Shown: positions 26,384 through 36,091, numbered from the stretch's first letter. The stretch: 64,000 bases of DNA from RDXT01 sp033765305 (GCA_033765305.1 JANRID010000006.1:5169-69168); one strand, 5' to 3'. The notes: generated by a model from the letters alone, not told the origin. Numbers and translations: made by a program.

Positions 26384-29300
26384 ATGGTTCTATTATACCG
26401 GCTCATTTGCATTGTACTTTGCCTGTTGCTTTGCTGGGTGCCGCGCGCATCTGCCCAGACGGCCCAGTTTACGGCCTCGGCGCTCTCCGGCTGTGCGCCG
26501 CTGGTGGTCACTTTCGACGCTTCGGGTTCTTCGGGGCCTGGTCCGCTGAGCTATCAGTGGAGTTTCGGCAATGGCAACAGCGCCGCAGGCCCGGCGCAGG
26601 CCGCCCCCGGCGCGGCCTACCTGACGCCTGGCACCTATACCGTCACCCTGACGGTGAGCAGCCCCGGCGGCCCGCCCAGCGCGCCGGTTTCCCGGACGAT
26701 CACCGTATTCGGCAATCCGTCCGCCGATTTCAGCGCCAGCCCGCTCAGCGGATGCCCGCCGCATCCGGTCCAGTTTGCCGATCTGTCGGTGCCCGCAGCT
26801 GCAACTCCGATCGTCAGCTGGCTCTGGGACTTCGGCGACGGGAGCAGCAGCAGCACCCAGGCGCCTGCGCACACCTTCGGCAGCGGCAGTTTCCCCGTTA
26901 CCCTGATCGTGACGGATGCCAATGGCTGCCAGGGGGTTGCCGTCAGGCCCGGCCTGATCCAGGTGGCGCCGGCCGTATCGGCCCAGATCGATGCGGCGCA
27001 GCCGCGCCAGACCTGCGCCTCCAGCCTGTCTGTGCAGTTCAATCCCCAGGTTTCGCCGGGGCCGCTCCAGTATCTCTGGGACTTCGGCGACGGCAGCACC
27101 TCCGCCCAGGCCCAGCCGCAGCATGCCTACACGGGCTTCGGCCTGTATGATGTAACCCTTACCGTGACCGATCCGCTGACGGGCTGCAGCGCCAGCGACA
27201 CCGCAGCGGACTATGTGCGGCTGATCGGTCAGATTACCAGCGCAAGCGCCTCGCTGTCAGGCGCCTGTGTGCCGGTCACTGCCAGTTTTTCCAACACTTC
27301 CCAGCTCGTGGATCCTGCCTTTCAGGTGCTGTGGAACTTCGGCGACGGCAGCAGCCAGAGCGGTCCGGCTTCGGCCCTGGCTAATGTGGCCCATACGTAC
27401 GCCCTCTCCGGCACCTACCAGCCCGTTCTGACTGTAGATATGGGGCCGGAGCTGTGTGTGCAGAGCTATGCGCTTCCGCCCATTTCCGCCGCCTCCGGGC
27501 CCTCGGTCCAGATCCTGCGCAGCGACTCGGCCGCCTGCGCGCCGCCGCTGACGGTGCAGTTTTCCACGCCTGCCGGCGCGGATACGGCCTGGCTCTGGGA
27601 TTTCGGCGACGGCAGCACCTCCTCCCTGCCCAATCCGGTCCACACCTACACCGCCTACGGCAGTTTTCCAGTGTCGCTGACAGTCTGGAGCGCGGCAGGC
27701 TGCGCAGACTCAGCGGTCCTGCCCGATGCCGTCCGGATCATCGACCCTGTGGCGGCATTTACCCATAACCTCCCCAGCTACACAGTCTATCCGCAATACT
27801 GGGACGGACGGGACCCGGCTCCGATCCGGGGCGGCTGCCTGCCGCTGGAGATCACCTTCACCGACCAGTCGGTTTCGCCGACGCCCATCGTGGACTATAG
27901 CTGGAGCTTCGGCGACGGCAATTTTCTGGGCGGCCCGGAGGCCAATCCGCTGCATACCTACACCCAGGAAGGGGAATTCGACGTCATCCTGCAGATTACC
28001 ACTGCCGACGGCTGCGTGCGGACCGATACCTGCCTCCGATGCATCCGCGCCGGCAATCCGCCTGTGGCGCTGCTGGATACGACTGGCTATCCCACCCTTT
28101 CTTGCTGCGATCCGTCCACCCTCTTCGTCAACCAGACCGATACCGCTGCGCACGACTATGTGTGGTATGCGGTGACCACCGGCGACTGGGAAGGGTTTCA
28201 GGTAAACGACACCTCCAGCGGCAACTGGAACTTCGGAACCATCGTGCCGGTGTTCATGGATTCGGGCCAATACGTCAGCACGATGTTTTATGCCTACAGC
28301 TACGGCTGCGTGGACAGTTTTTATCTCGAAAACTGGACCATGCTGCAGCCCCCGTGGGGGGCGGCGGGCATTCCGCTGATGCCGTGCGTGAGCAATTTTC
28401 CGCCCGGCGGAACCATCGTCTTCGATACAACGCTGGTGACCTATGTGCCGGATACCTCGTATATAGACAGCGTGCTGTGGGAATTCGGCGATCCGCTCGG
28501 CAGCACCTCCAATGAACTGTATCCTACCTTCACCTATCCGGATACCGGAAGCTATTGGATTACCGTCACCACCTGGAATTTCGAGATTGGCTGTTCCTGC
28601 CGGGTAAGCGGCCAGCAGCGGCTGCAGATCGTGGTGCGGCCCGACACGGTATTCTCAGCAGCCCCCCTGAGCGGCTGCGCGCCGCTGGCAAGCCAGTTTT
28701 CCGGCCCTGCCAATCAGACGGTGTTCTGGGACTGGGACATCGGGCCGGGCTATGCCAGCTCCAGCGAACAAAACCCGCTGTTTATCTTCGATTCGCTCGG
28801 GACCTACGATGTGCGGCTGATCGTAGGCAGCCCGGACGGCTGCCGGGACACGGTGTACCGCCCGGACCTGATCGAGGTCAGCGGCATCTTTCCCCGGATT
28901 GCGGCCAGCGACACCGCCGGCTGCGCGCCCTTTACCCTTACGCTGACCGATCTGTCGGTTTCGACGAGCCCCATCGTGAGCCGCACCTGGACGCTGCCGG
29001 ACGGCACCGTCGTGACCGGCAATCAGCCTTCGCTTGCCCATACTTTTGCCCATGCGCTGCAACACCCTGACAGCCAGCGCTATGGATTGCCTGTAATCCT
29101 GACCCTGAGCGACAGTTCCGGCTGCACGAACCAGGATACCCTGCGGATCTACCTGTTCGCGCCGGAGCCTGCATGGGCAGCCGATACCCTGCACCAGTGC
29201 GCAGGCGATACGCTGATCCTGTCTGCGGGCCCCAGCCGGGGGGCAGGCGGCATTTCGGCGGCATGGTGGAGCAGCCTGGAGCCGGATACGCTCCGAGATC

Positions 29301-31096
29301 CGGAGGCCCGGCTTTGGTTTCCTGCCGGGCAGCCGGTGACGCTCAGCCTGACCGTCACCGACTCCCTGGGCTGCCGGGCATCCCGCCTGGACACCCTGCT
29401 GATCCAGCCCCGGAGGCCGCAGGCCCAGTTCAGCGCCTTCCCCGTGCAGGCCACCTGTCCGCCGCTGCTGGTGCGCTTTACGGATCTGAGCCAGCCCGGC
29501 CATGCGCCCATTACGCAGTGGCAGTGGTCCTTCGGCGACGGCTCCGGCTCGGCCCTGGCCGATCCCTCCAAGGTCTTCGCCTCGACCGGCACCTATGATG
29601 TCAGCCTGCAGGTCACGGACAGCCTGGGATGCACGGATCTGTTCGAAATTCCGGATCTGATCCGGCTCAGCGGCGTCACAGGCGGCTTCGAAGTACAGGA
29701 CGACACCATCTGCCGGGGCGACTCGGTGCTGTTTGTCGCCCTTTCGCCCAATGCAGGCCGCTATACCTGGGACTTCGGCGATGGAAATCTCGGCTATGGC
29801 CAGACCTTCCTCCATCACTATGACCGGCCCGGAGAACTGTACCCGGCGCTGGTGCAGGAAGACTCGCTGGGGCTGTGCTCGGTAACGCTGACCGACACCC
29901 TGCGGGTATTTCCCGTGCCCAGCGTGCCGCTGCCCATCGACACGGCCTTCTGCGAAGGCGGATCGGCCGGCTACGACTTCACCCAGCCGGGCGCGGTGTA
30001 TCAGTGGAGCACCGGAAGCACCGACCCCGCCATTACCCTCACCCAAAGCGGGCAGTACGGGCTCCGGATCACCTATCCCGAAAGCGGATGCTTCAGCGAG
30101 ACCGAGATCCGGCTCCTGGTGTGGCCGCCGCCGCAGGCCGATCTGGGCATAGACCGGGTGCTCTGCGAGGGCGATACCATCCTGCTGCAATTGCAGACTG
30201 CAGATACGCTGCAGCAGATTGCCTGGAGCACCGGCACGGTGCGGCCTGCAGGCCCCGGCGAGCGATATCTGGCGCCGCGCGCCGACGGCCAGGTGCAGGT
30301 GCGCTTCACCGACCTGCGCGGCTGCGAAGGCCGGGATTCCGTTGGGATTCAGGTGGTTCCCAAGCCGCTGATCGATCTGGCCTATGACCCGCTCTGCCTG
30401 GGGGATACCCTGCTGCTGGACGCATCGCCCCGGAATTTCAGCGCGCCGCAGGCCGCGTACTTCTGGCTCAAAGACGGCGAAGCCGCCGGTGTCACGAATC
30501 CTTCCATCGAAATTACCGAACCGGGGCTGTATGAGGTCTGGTTTACCCTGCAGGAATGCCGCAGCGAAGCTGCGCAGGCCGTGGAATTCAACCCGCTGCC
30601 CGAAAGCGACCGCTACCGGGTGCTGCTCAACTGCGTGTACAAGGGCGAACCGGTGACGCTGGATGCCGGTTCCCAGTGGGCCTATCAGTGGGAGCATTCG
30701 GGCGAAACCAGCCGGACGGTGCAGGTGGTGGACAGTGCCGTGTATTATTTCCGGGTATTCAACGAGTACAACTGCTTTGTCCGGGACAGCATCGAGGTCG
30801 TCGACGCCTGTCCGCCTACGCTCTATGTGCCGAATGCCATCACCCCGAACGGCGACGGCATCAACGAAGCCTTCGGCTGGGCAGGCGACTACATCGATGA
30901 ATTTGAAATGCAGATTTTCAGCCGCTGGGGCATGCGGATGTATTCCACGCCGGACCTGCATGCGGTATGGGACGCCACCTACAACGGAAAGCCCGTGCCG
31001 GAAGGGGTTTACACGTGGCGGGTGGTGTACAACGGCACCCATCCGGACTGGAAGCGCTTCCAGGAGCGGGCGGGCACGGTGACGGTGATCCGGTGA
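26384..31096 (+). CDS. Giant PKD-repeat surface protein with gliding-motility (T9SS type B) C-terminal domain
   Basis: The 1570-residue protein starts MVLLYRLICIVLCLLLC, a signal peptide cleaved after about residue 24. The body is a tandem array of PKD-type beta-sandwiches. Roughly ten copies of the W-x-FGDG core are visible (WSFGNGN, WDFGDGSS, WDFGDGST, WNFGDGSS, WSFGDGN, WSFGDGSG, WDFGDGNL and others), many followed by HTY or HxF and VTLxV. Residues 1475-1570 (LYVPNAITPNGDGINEAF ... GVYTWRVVY) are the gliding-motility-associated CHU_C domain, a T9SS type B signal. It probably acts as an adhesin or surface fibre. No enzymatic domain is seen. The 284 bases upstream contain the previous gene's terminator and no clear consensus promoter. 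Confidence 0.93.
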   Translation: MVLLYRLICIVLCLLLCWVPRASAQTAQFTASALSGCAPLVVTFDASGSSGPGPLSYQWSFGNGNSAAGPAQAAPGAAYLTPGTYTVTLTVSSPGGPPSAPVSRTITVFGNPSADFSASPLSGCPPHPVQFADLSVPAAATPIVSWLWDFGDGSSSSTQAPAHTFGSGSFPVTLIVTDANGCQGVAVRPGLIQVAPAVSAQIDAAQPRQTCASSLSVQFNPQVSPGPLQYLWDFGDGSTSAQAQPQHAYTGFGLYDVTLTVTDPLTGCSASDTAADYVRLIGQITSASASLSGACVPVTASFSNTSQLVDPAFQVLWNFGDGSSQSGPASALANVAHTYALSGTYQPVLTVDMGPELCVQSYALPPISAASGPSVQILRSDSAACAPPLTVQFSTPAGADTAWLWDFGDGSTSSLPNPVHTYTAYGSFPVSLTVWSAAGCADSAVLPDAVRIIDPVAAFTHNLPSYTVYPQYWDGRDPAPIRGGCLPLEITFTDQSVSPTPIVDYSWSFGDGNFLGGPEANPLHTYTQEGEFDVILQITTADGCVRTDTCLRCIRAGNPPVALLDTTGYPTLSCCDPSTLFVNQTDTAAHDYVWYAVTTGDWEGFQVNDTSSGNWNFGTIVPVFMDSGQYVSTMFYAYSYGCVDSFYLENWTMLQPPWGAAGIPLMPCVSNFPPGGTIVFDTTLVTYVPDTSYIDSVLWEFGDPLGSTSNELYPTFTYPDTGSYWITVTTWNFEIGCSCRVSGQQRLQIVVRPDTVFSAAPLSGCAPLASQFSGPANQTVFWDWDIGPGYASSSEQNPLFIFDSLGTYDVRLIVGSPDGCRDTVYRPDLIEVSGIFPRIAASDTAGCAPFTLTLTDLSVSTSPIVSRTWTLPDGTVVTGNQPSLAHTFAHALQHPDSQRYGLPVILTLSDSSGCTNQDTLRIYLFAPEPAWAADTLHQCAGDTLILSAGPSRGAGGISAAWWSSLEPDTLRDPEARLWFPAGQPVTLSLTVTDSLGCRASRLDTLLIQPRRPQAQFSAFPVQATCPPLLVRFTDLSQPGHAPITQWQWSFGDGSGSALADPSKVFASTGTYDVSLQVTDSLGCTDLFEIPDLIRLSGVTGGFEVQDDTICRGDSVLFVALSPNAGRYTWDFGDGNLGYGQTFLHHYDRPGELYPALVQEDSLGLCSVTLTDTLRVFPVPSVPLPIDTAFCEGGSAGYDFTQPGAVYQWSTGSTDPAITLTQSGQYGLRITYPESGCFSETEIRLLVWPPPQADLGIDRVLCEGDTILLQLQTADTLQQIAWSTGTVRPAGPGERYLAPRADGQVQVRFTDLRGCEGRDSVGIQVVPKPLIDLAYDPLCLGDTLLLDASPRNFSAPQAAYFWLKDGEAAGVTNPSIEITEPGLYEVWFTLQECRSEAAQAVEFNPLPESDRYRVLLNCVYKGEPVTLDAGSQWAYQWEHSGETSRTVQVVDSAVYYFRVFNEYNCFVRDSIEVVDACPPTLYVPNAITPNGDGINEAFGWAGDYIDEFEMQIFSRWGMRMYSTPDLHAVWDATYNGKPVPEGVYTWRVVYNGTHPDWKRFQERAGTVTVIR

Positions 31097-31185
31097 GCCG
31101 GGATCTTACATGGTGCCGGCCCGGCCTCGCTCAAAAAAACGGCATTCAGCCGCCAGAAATAGTCGCTAGTATTCCCCAAGATTGA

Positions 31186-31193
31186 TATATTTG
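31186..31193 (+). promoter_or_regulatory. Bacteroidota -7 element for the secreted SH3-like protein gene
   Basis: TATATTTG fits TAnnTTTG exactly and lies 32 bases before the ATG at 31226 in an AT-rich patch of a GC-rich gap. A -33 TTG at the usual distance is not visible. Confidence 0.4.
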
Positions 31194-31225
31194 CTTATTG
31201 GAAAATAAACCCGCAACATCATCCT

Positions 31226-32635
31226 ATGGCGCCTGTCCGCCCCCTTGCCTTTGCCAACGTACTTAGCCGGGCGATTGCCGCGCTGCTCCTGCTGCATGCG
31301 GCTGTGCCTGCAAGTGCCCAATCCTGCACCGTGTACGAGCGCGAACTGCAAGCCTGGTTCATGCAGCTGAAGCAGGATCAGGTGCCTGATATACAGGCGC
31401 TTACCAGGACGTTTGAGCGCTGTGCGCAGCCTACGCCCCGGATGGAGCTCATCTATTACTATGCGCGGGCCCTTGCGGCCTTTCAGGCTCAGGACCGCCA
31501 GCCGCAGGACCGCTACCGCGATGCGGTGTATTACTACGACCGTGCCGCCACGCACTTCTCCTCGCTGGTGCGGACCGCCGGGCCCGACGCCCAGTTTGTG
31601 GAATTGTACTTCCAGCGCGCCGAGTCGCTGGAGGCAGTGCTGCAGGACGAGGCCTACCGCCTGCGCATGCCGCGCGAGAACCGCAGCTACGGCATGGCTG
31701 CCGATGCCGACGGATGGAGCAAGCATTCCTACACGTCCGATACCTATCTCCCGACCGCTCCGCAGGCGCATATGCGCGGCCAATCCGCCCAGGAAACCTA
31801 TACCCGCACTTCGATCCTGACCGGGAAGCCGGCATCCGAGCTGCCCCAGGGCAGCACCTACCGCAGCGGGGAGCAGCCGGAGCGGCTCTTCGTGGGGCAG
31901 ATCGGGGAGATCAACATTTTTGAATATCTGCACTGGAACCGTGTGCAGCAGGATGCTGCGCAAGCTGAGCAGGGGCTGGGAGAGCCTGCCGATCCGGCCA
32001 TGCAAGTAACGCGTGGCCTCAGCCCGGCGCCCGTAGCGGCGGTTGCGCGGCCGCTGACCACCGATGCGCCGTATATTTCGCTGTACGACGGCCTGCAGCT
32101 GACGCTGCAGCCGGGGCCGGGCAGCCCTGCGCGGGGCACGGCAGCCTTTGGCGAGGCATTGACCCTCCTGTCGGCCAGCAGCACTACCCAGAACGGCAGA
32201 ACCTACGTGCAGGCCCGCACCCGGCAGGGGGTGATCGGATGGACCGAGCTGGCCGGGCTGGCCCGCGAAGGGCAGCCTGCCGCTGTAACGGCTTCATTCC
32301 GCGCCCTGCCGCAGCCCTCGCAGCGCCAGGACCGCGGCGCGGTGCAGTTCCTGCCTGGAGAGCTGGTAGTCTTGCTGGATGCGCAGGGCGAATGGGTCCA
32401 GCTGGCAGGCCGCAATGCGGAAAAACAGGGCTGGGTCTTCGGGATCGACTACTTTTCCATCGAACCGCTGGACCTCAAGCTGGCCAGCGCCATGCATCAG
32501 GCTTCGCTCGCGCCTTCTGTAAGCGGACGGCTGTCGCAGCTCTATGCCCTCCGCAATCTGGCCGGATACCAGACCGCCGAACTGGCGCCCGCTGTCGAGC
32601 AGCAGATTGCCGCATTGCAGGGCGGCGCCCGCTGA
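31226..32635 (+). CDS. Secreted protein with C-terminal SH3-like domains, function unknown
   Basis: The 469-residue product has a signal peptide (AAVPASAQS). Residues 35-150 are helical and TPR-like (YYYARALAAFQAQ, YYYDRAATHFSSL), describing a small repeat scaffold. After a low-complexity middle, residues about 275-335 (LTLLSASSTTQNGRTYVQARTR followed by IGWTELAGL) and 345-410 (ELVVLLDAQGEWVQLA and GWVFGIDYF) look like two bacterial SH3 repeats, which usually bind peptidoglycan or peptides. I cannot name the family. It stands alone between the giant PKD protein and a monooxygenase and has its own -7 element. Confidence 0.72.
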   Translation: MAPVRPLAFANVLSRAIAALLLLHAAVPASAQSCTVYERELQAWFMQLKQDQVPDIQALTRTFERCAQPTPRMELIYYYARALAAFQAQDRQPQDRYRDAVYYYDRAATHFSSLVRTAGPDAQFVELYFQRAESLEAVLQDEAYRLRMPRENRSYGMAADADGWSKHSYTSDTYLPTAPQAHMRGQSAQETYTRTSILTGKPASELPQGSTYRSGEQPERLFVGQIGEINIFEYLHWNRVQQDAAQAEQGLGEPADPAMQVTRGLSPAPVAAVARPLTTDAPYISLYDGLQLTLQPGPGSPARGTAAFGEALTLLSASSTTQNGRTYVQARTRQGVIGWTELAGLAREGQPAAVTASFRALPQPSQRQDRGAVQFLPGELVVLLDAQGEWVQLAGRNAEKQGWVFGIDYFSIEPLDLKLASAMHQASLAPSVSGRLSQLYALRNLAGYQTAELAPAVEQQIAALQGGAR

Positions 32636-32664
32636 AACCAATTGTCCGGATGCCGTGTTATATT

Positions 32665-32705
32665 GCAGCAGGCCGATATGAACCGGCCGATATGACTCCT
32701 GCTGC
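32665..32705. repeat. Inverted repeat enclosing a tandem direct repeat upstream of the monooxygenase gene
   Basis: GCAGCAG at 32665-32671 and CTGCTGC at 32699-32705 form a perfect 7-base inverted repeat. Between them GGCCGATATGA occurs twice in direct orientation, separated by ACC. The structure ends four bases before the ATG at 32709, so it could be an operator or a 5' UTR hairpin that hides the ribosome binding site. Confidence 0.45.
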
Positions 32706-32708
32706 ACG

Positions 32709-34052
32709 ATGCATCCGATCCGAGTTTGTGTAATTGGCGCCGGCCCTTCCGGGCTGACGGCTGTCAAGGCCCTGAAAGAGCAGGGCGTCGCCTGTGACTG
32801 CTACGAGAAGGGCTCTGCCCTCGGCGGCAACTGGCGCTACGGCAACGACAACGGACAGTCTTCGGCCTACCGCTCCCTGCACATCAATTCTTCGCGGGAA
32901 ATCATGGCCTTCTCCGATTTCCCGATGCCGGCGCATTATCCCGACTATCCGCACCACAGCCAGATCCTGGAATACTTCGAAGCGTACGCAGAGCATTTCG
33001 GCCTCCGGGAGCACATCCGCTTCCGGGCCGAGGTGACCTCGGTGTCGCGCAATGCCGACGGCAGCTTCACCGTGCAGCTGCATACCGGCGAAACGGCCCG
33101 GTACAGCCACGTGATGGTGTGCAACGGGCACCACTGGAGCCCGCGCCTGCCTGATCCGCCGTTTCCCGGCCGCTTCGAAGGGACCGTGCTGCACAGCCAC
33201 GATTACAAGACGCCGGAACCCTACGCCGGCAAGCGGGTAGTGGTCCTTGGATTCGGCAATTCGGCAGTGGACATCGCCTGCGAACTGAGCCGGCTGGGCG
33301 GCAGGACCATCCTCGCGTCGCGCAGCGGCGCGCATATTGTGCCCAAGTTTGTATTCGGCATACCGGTGGACAAGCTTGACCGGCCCCCCGTCTCCTATTT
33401 TCCGGTCTGGGCCAAACGGATGTTTCTCTCCGCCATGCTGCTGATCGCCCGCGGACCGCAGCGCAACTACGGCGTGCCGGTACCCAAGCGCGGCCTCCTG
33501 CACGAACATCCTACCGCCTCCTCTGATCTGCTCAACCTTGCCGGGCACGGGCGTATCGTATTCAAGCCCAACATCGCCCGGCTGGAGCCGGATGCGGTCG
33601 TATTCGAAGACGGCAGCCGCGAGCCTGCCGATGTGCTTATTTACGCCACCGGCTACAACATTGAGTTTCCGTTTTTCGATCCGCAATTTATCCAGGCAGA
33701 ACGGAATCAGCTTCCCCTGTACCACTTCGCTGTGCATCCGGAATACCGGAACCTGTTTTTCATCGGGTTTGTGCAGCCGCTGGGACCTATCATGCCGCTG
33801 GCGGAAGTGCAGGCCCAATGGCTCTCGCGGGTCGTCAGCGGAGCCGTGCAGCTGCCGGATTCGGAGACCATGCAGCGCAGCATCGCACGGGATCAGGCTG
33901 CAATCCGGCAGCGCTACCTCGACCGGCCGAGGCATACCATCCAGGTGGACTTTTTCCCCTACCGCCTGCGCATCCGGCGCGAGATGGCCCGCCAGCGGGT
34001 GAAAGGCTTCCAGCCCCGGCCTGCCGCTGCGCAGACCCAGCTGGTGCCCTGA
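32709..34052 (+). CDS. Flavin-containing monooxygenase (FMO family)
   Basis: An FAD- and NADPH-dependent monooxygenase of 447 residues. It shows the FAD motif VIGAGPSGL (residues 8-16), the FMO identifying motif in FPGRFEGTVLHSHDY, the NADPH-binding motif VLGFGNSAVDIA and the late ATG motif LIYATGY. Families of this type oxygenate N, S or carbonyl groups of small hydrophobic molecules; the substrate here is unknown. It is monocistronic by spacing and is followed on the opposite strand by a short-chain dehydrogenase with only three bases between the stops. The upstream repeat at 32665-32705 may control it. Confidence 0.93.
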   Translation: MHPIRVCVIGAGPSGLTAVKALKEQGVACDCYEKGSALGGNWRYGNDNGQSSAYRSLHINSSREIMAFSDFPMPAHYPDYPHHSQILEYFEAYAEHFGLREHIRFRAEVTSVSRNADGSFTVQLHTGETARYSHVMVCNGHHWSPRLPDPPFPGRFEGTVLHSHDYKTPEPYAGKRVVVLGFGNSAVDIACELSRLGGRTILASRSGAHIVPKFVFGIPVDKLDRPPVSYFPVWAKRMFLSAMLLIARGPQRNYGVPVPKRGLLHEHPTASSDLLNLAGHGRIVFKPNIARLEPDAVVFEDGSREPADVLIYATGYNIEFPFFDPQFIQAERNQLPLYHFAVHPEYRNLFFIGFVQPLGPIMPLAEVQAQWLSRVVSGAVQLPDSETMQRSIARDQAAIRQRYLDRPRHTIQVDFFPYRLRIRREMARQRVKGFQPRPAAAQTQLVP

Positions 34053-34055
34053 TAT

Positions 34056-34787
34056 TCAGAGCTTCAGCCGCTTGAAGACTGCTTCCGGCAGGTGACGGAT
34101 GATGAGCATGATCCAGCGCCACATCCAGCGGACGTAGATCACATGGCTGCGGCGCTCCACGGCGCGTGCAATGGCCTGCGCCACGGCGTCAGGTTCTGCC
34201 GTGAGCAGCGGCGGGAGCGGAAGGCCCTCGGTCATAGCAGTGCGTACAAATCCCGGCTTGACGGTGAGCACATGCACGCCTTTGGAAGCCAGCCGGTTGC
34301 GGAGGCCGGAGAGATAGGCGGTCAAACCGGCTTTGGCGCTGCCGTACAGGTAGTTGCTTGCGCGGCCGCGGTCGCCCGCCACCGAACTGATTCCCACGAT
34401 GCAGCCGCTGCCGCGCTGCTCCATCGCCTCGGCTGCGCGCTCCAGGATGGATACGGCGCCGGTATAATTGGTTTCGAGAATTTCCAGCGCTTCGGGCCAG
34501 TGCTGCTGTGCGCGCGCCTGTTCTCCCAGCACACCGAATACGCAGATTACCAGATCGGGTGCAGGCTGGAGGGCGGCATAGAAGGCCGCATGGGACGCCG
34601 TATCTCGTGCATCAAATTCAAATGTCTGAACCTCAGCCTGATGCCGGATCCGGAGGTCCTGTGCCTCCGGATGCAGGCGTTCTGCGCGGCGGGCCGCCAG
34701 CTGCACGCGCCAGCCGTGCGCCGCGTAGTGGCGGGCGAGCGCACGCCCGATGTCCGACAGAGCGCCAAGGAGGAGGACCGTTTGCAT
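34056..34787 (-). CDS. Short-chain dehydrogenase/reductase (SDR)
   Basis: The 243-residue protein begins MQTVLLLGALSDIGRALA, an SDR nucleotide-binding loop in which the usual TGxxxGIG is varied to LGALSDIG. The catalytic set is present: Ser in GISSVAGDRGRAS and Tyr/Lys in YLYGSAKAGLTAY. The C-terminus is unusually hydrophobic and basic (YVRWMWRWIMLIIRHLPEAV), suggesting membrane association as in lipid- or retinol-type SDRs. It lies head-to-head with the acetyltransferase-like gene and converges with the monooxygenase. A role in lipid or sterol-like metabolism is possible but not shown. Confidence 0.9.
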   Translation of the reverse strand: MQTVLLLGALSDIGRALARHYAAHGWRVQLAARRAERLHPEAQDLRIRHQAEVQTFEFDARDTASHAAFYAALQPAPDLVICVFGVLGEQARAQQHWPEALEILETNYTGAVSILERAAEAMEQRGSGCIVGISSVAGDRGRASNYLYGSAKAGLTAYLSGLRNRLASKGVHVLTVKPGFVRTAMTEGLPLPPLLTAEPDAVAQAIARAVERRSHVIYVRWMWRWIMLIIRHLPEAVFKRLKL

Positions 34788-34854
34788 AGGGAGGAATGCG
34801 ATGTTGCGGAGCAAAGAAACGCAATTGTACCTTCGCGCGGAAATACTGCCTCCG

Positions 34855-36036
34855 ATGGCTGCTTACTCGCTCGAACTGGTGGAAAGCCGGCGCAGCCGGG
34901 CCGGCTTTTATGCCGCGCCCCGCCGCATCTATGCCGGCGATGAAGCCTGGGTCTGTCCGCTGGATCTGGAGCTCGAGGGCTTGTGCCGGCCCGGGCCGGG
35001 CCTCGCGGCAGCCCGCCGCTGGCTGCTGCGCGACGCGCAAGGCCGCCCTGCCGGACGGATCGCCGCATTTGTCAGGCGCCGCCCGGCTGAGCCGGGCCAG
35101 CTGCGGGCCGGCGCAGCCGGCCTGTTCGAGTGCGTGGATGACCCGGCGGCGGCACGCCTGCTGTTCGGCGCCGCGAAGGACTGGCTCCAGCGCCAGGGCA
35201 TGGAGGCGATGGACGCCCCCATCCATGCCGGCGAAAACGACCGCCACTGGGGGCTGCTGGTGGAGGGCTTCGTGCAGCCAGGCTTCGGGATGCCCTACCA
35301 CAAGCCCTACTACCGGGCGCTGTTCGAGGACTTCGGCTTCCAGCCGCTGTATCGGCAGCTCAGCCGCGAGCTGGATCTGGCGCAGCTGCCGGAGCGCTTT
35401 CTGCGCATCGGCGAATGGGTGCGCCGCAAGCCCGGCCTTACCTTCCACCACGCCGATCCGAAGCATCCGGAGATCTACGCACGGGCACTCCAGTCAGTGT
35501 ACAATGCCGCCTGGAAGACGCACAGCCAGTTCAGCCCGATGACTGATGCACAGGTCGAAGGCCTGCTGCGGGGCTTCCGGCATCTGATGATCCCGGCCCT
35601 GCTGCCCTATGCCTGTGCGGACGGCGAGCCTGCGGCGGTGCTGGCGGCGGTTCCGGATCTCAATCCGGTCTTCAAACCGATGCAGGGGCGCTTTCCCTGG
35701 CATGAGCAGCTGCGCTTCCTGTGGCGGAAGCGGGCGGACTTTGCCTGGTACCGCCGCCGGGGGCTGCTCACACGCGCCCGCGTGGTGATGATGGGAGTGG
35801 ATCCGCGCTTTCAGCGCTACGGGCTGGAATCCGGGATGATCGCCGCTTCGGCAAGCGAGGTTCTGCGGCTGGGCATCCGCCGGATCGAACTGGGCTGGGT
35901 GGGCGATTTCAACCCGCCGATGCAGCGCATCCTGGAGGCTACGGGGGCCCCGCTGCGGCAGGTGCACCAGACATGGCGGCTGGTATTCGACGGGTCTGCG
36001 GCGGAGCCGCCGGCCCGCATTCCCCTGCGCGCCTAA
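34855..36036 (+). CDS. GNAT-like N-acetyltransferase-related protein, function unknown
   Basis: The 393-residue protein has two GNAT-like halves. The N-terminal half carries FYAAPRRIYAGDEAWVCPL, an opening typical of a broad uncharacterised family in Bacteroidota; the C-terminal half carries RARVVMMGVDPRFQRYGLESGMI, which resembles the acetyl-CoA binding loop, and ELGWVGDFNPPMQRILEATGA. The start at 34855 (MAAYSLELVES) is preferred over the ATG at 34801 because a -7-like TACCTTCG sits at 34828-34835, which would place transcription after 34801. Substrate unknown. It is divergent from the SDR gene. Confidence 0.75.
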   Translation: MAAYSLELVESRRSRAGFYAAPRRIYAGDEAWVCPLDLELEGLCRPGPGLAAARRWLLRDAQGRPAGRIAAFVRRRPAEPGQLRAGAAGLFECVDDPAAARLLFGAAKDWLQRQGMEAMDAPIHAGENDRHWGLLVEGFVQPGFGMPYHKPYYRALFEDFGFQPLYRQLSRELDLAQLPERFLRIGEWVRRKPGLTFHHADPKHPEIYARALQSVYNAAWKTHSQFSPMTDAQVEGLLRGFRHLMIPALLPYACADGEPAAVLAAVPDLNPVFKPMQGRFPWHEQLRFLWRKRADFAWYRRRGLLTRARVVMMGVDPRFQRYGLESGMIAASASEVLRLGIRRIELGWVGDFNPPMQRILEATGAPLRQVHQTWRLVFDGSAAEPPARIPLRA

Positions 36037-36041
36037 GCAAA

Positions 36042-36063
36042 GCGGCAGGCCCAGGCCTGCCGC
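36042..36063. terminator. Bidirectional hairpin between the acetyltransferase-like gene and frr
   Basis: GCGGCAGGC at 36042-36050 pairs perfectly over 9 bases with GCCTGCCGC at 36055-36063 around a CCAG loop. It lies between converging genes. The T-rich side is better on the minus strand, so it mainly serves frr. Confidence 0.7.
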
Positions 36064-36091
36064 ACACATTTCCAATGCCGGACCGGGCTGC

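Noticed and set aside
26635..29598. Apparent DNA repeats in the PKD gene considered as CRISPR or mobile repeats
   Set aside because: Similarity follows protein motifs, spacing is irregular and the frame is continuous.
31107..31118. Shared GATCTTACATGG at 31101-31112 and 47531-47541 as a common regulatory site
   Set aside because: A 12-base match is expected by chance many times in a window of this size, and the palindromic partner is absent at the first place.
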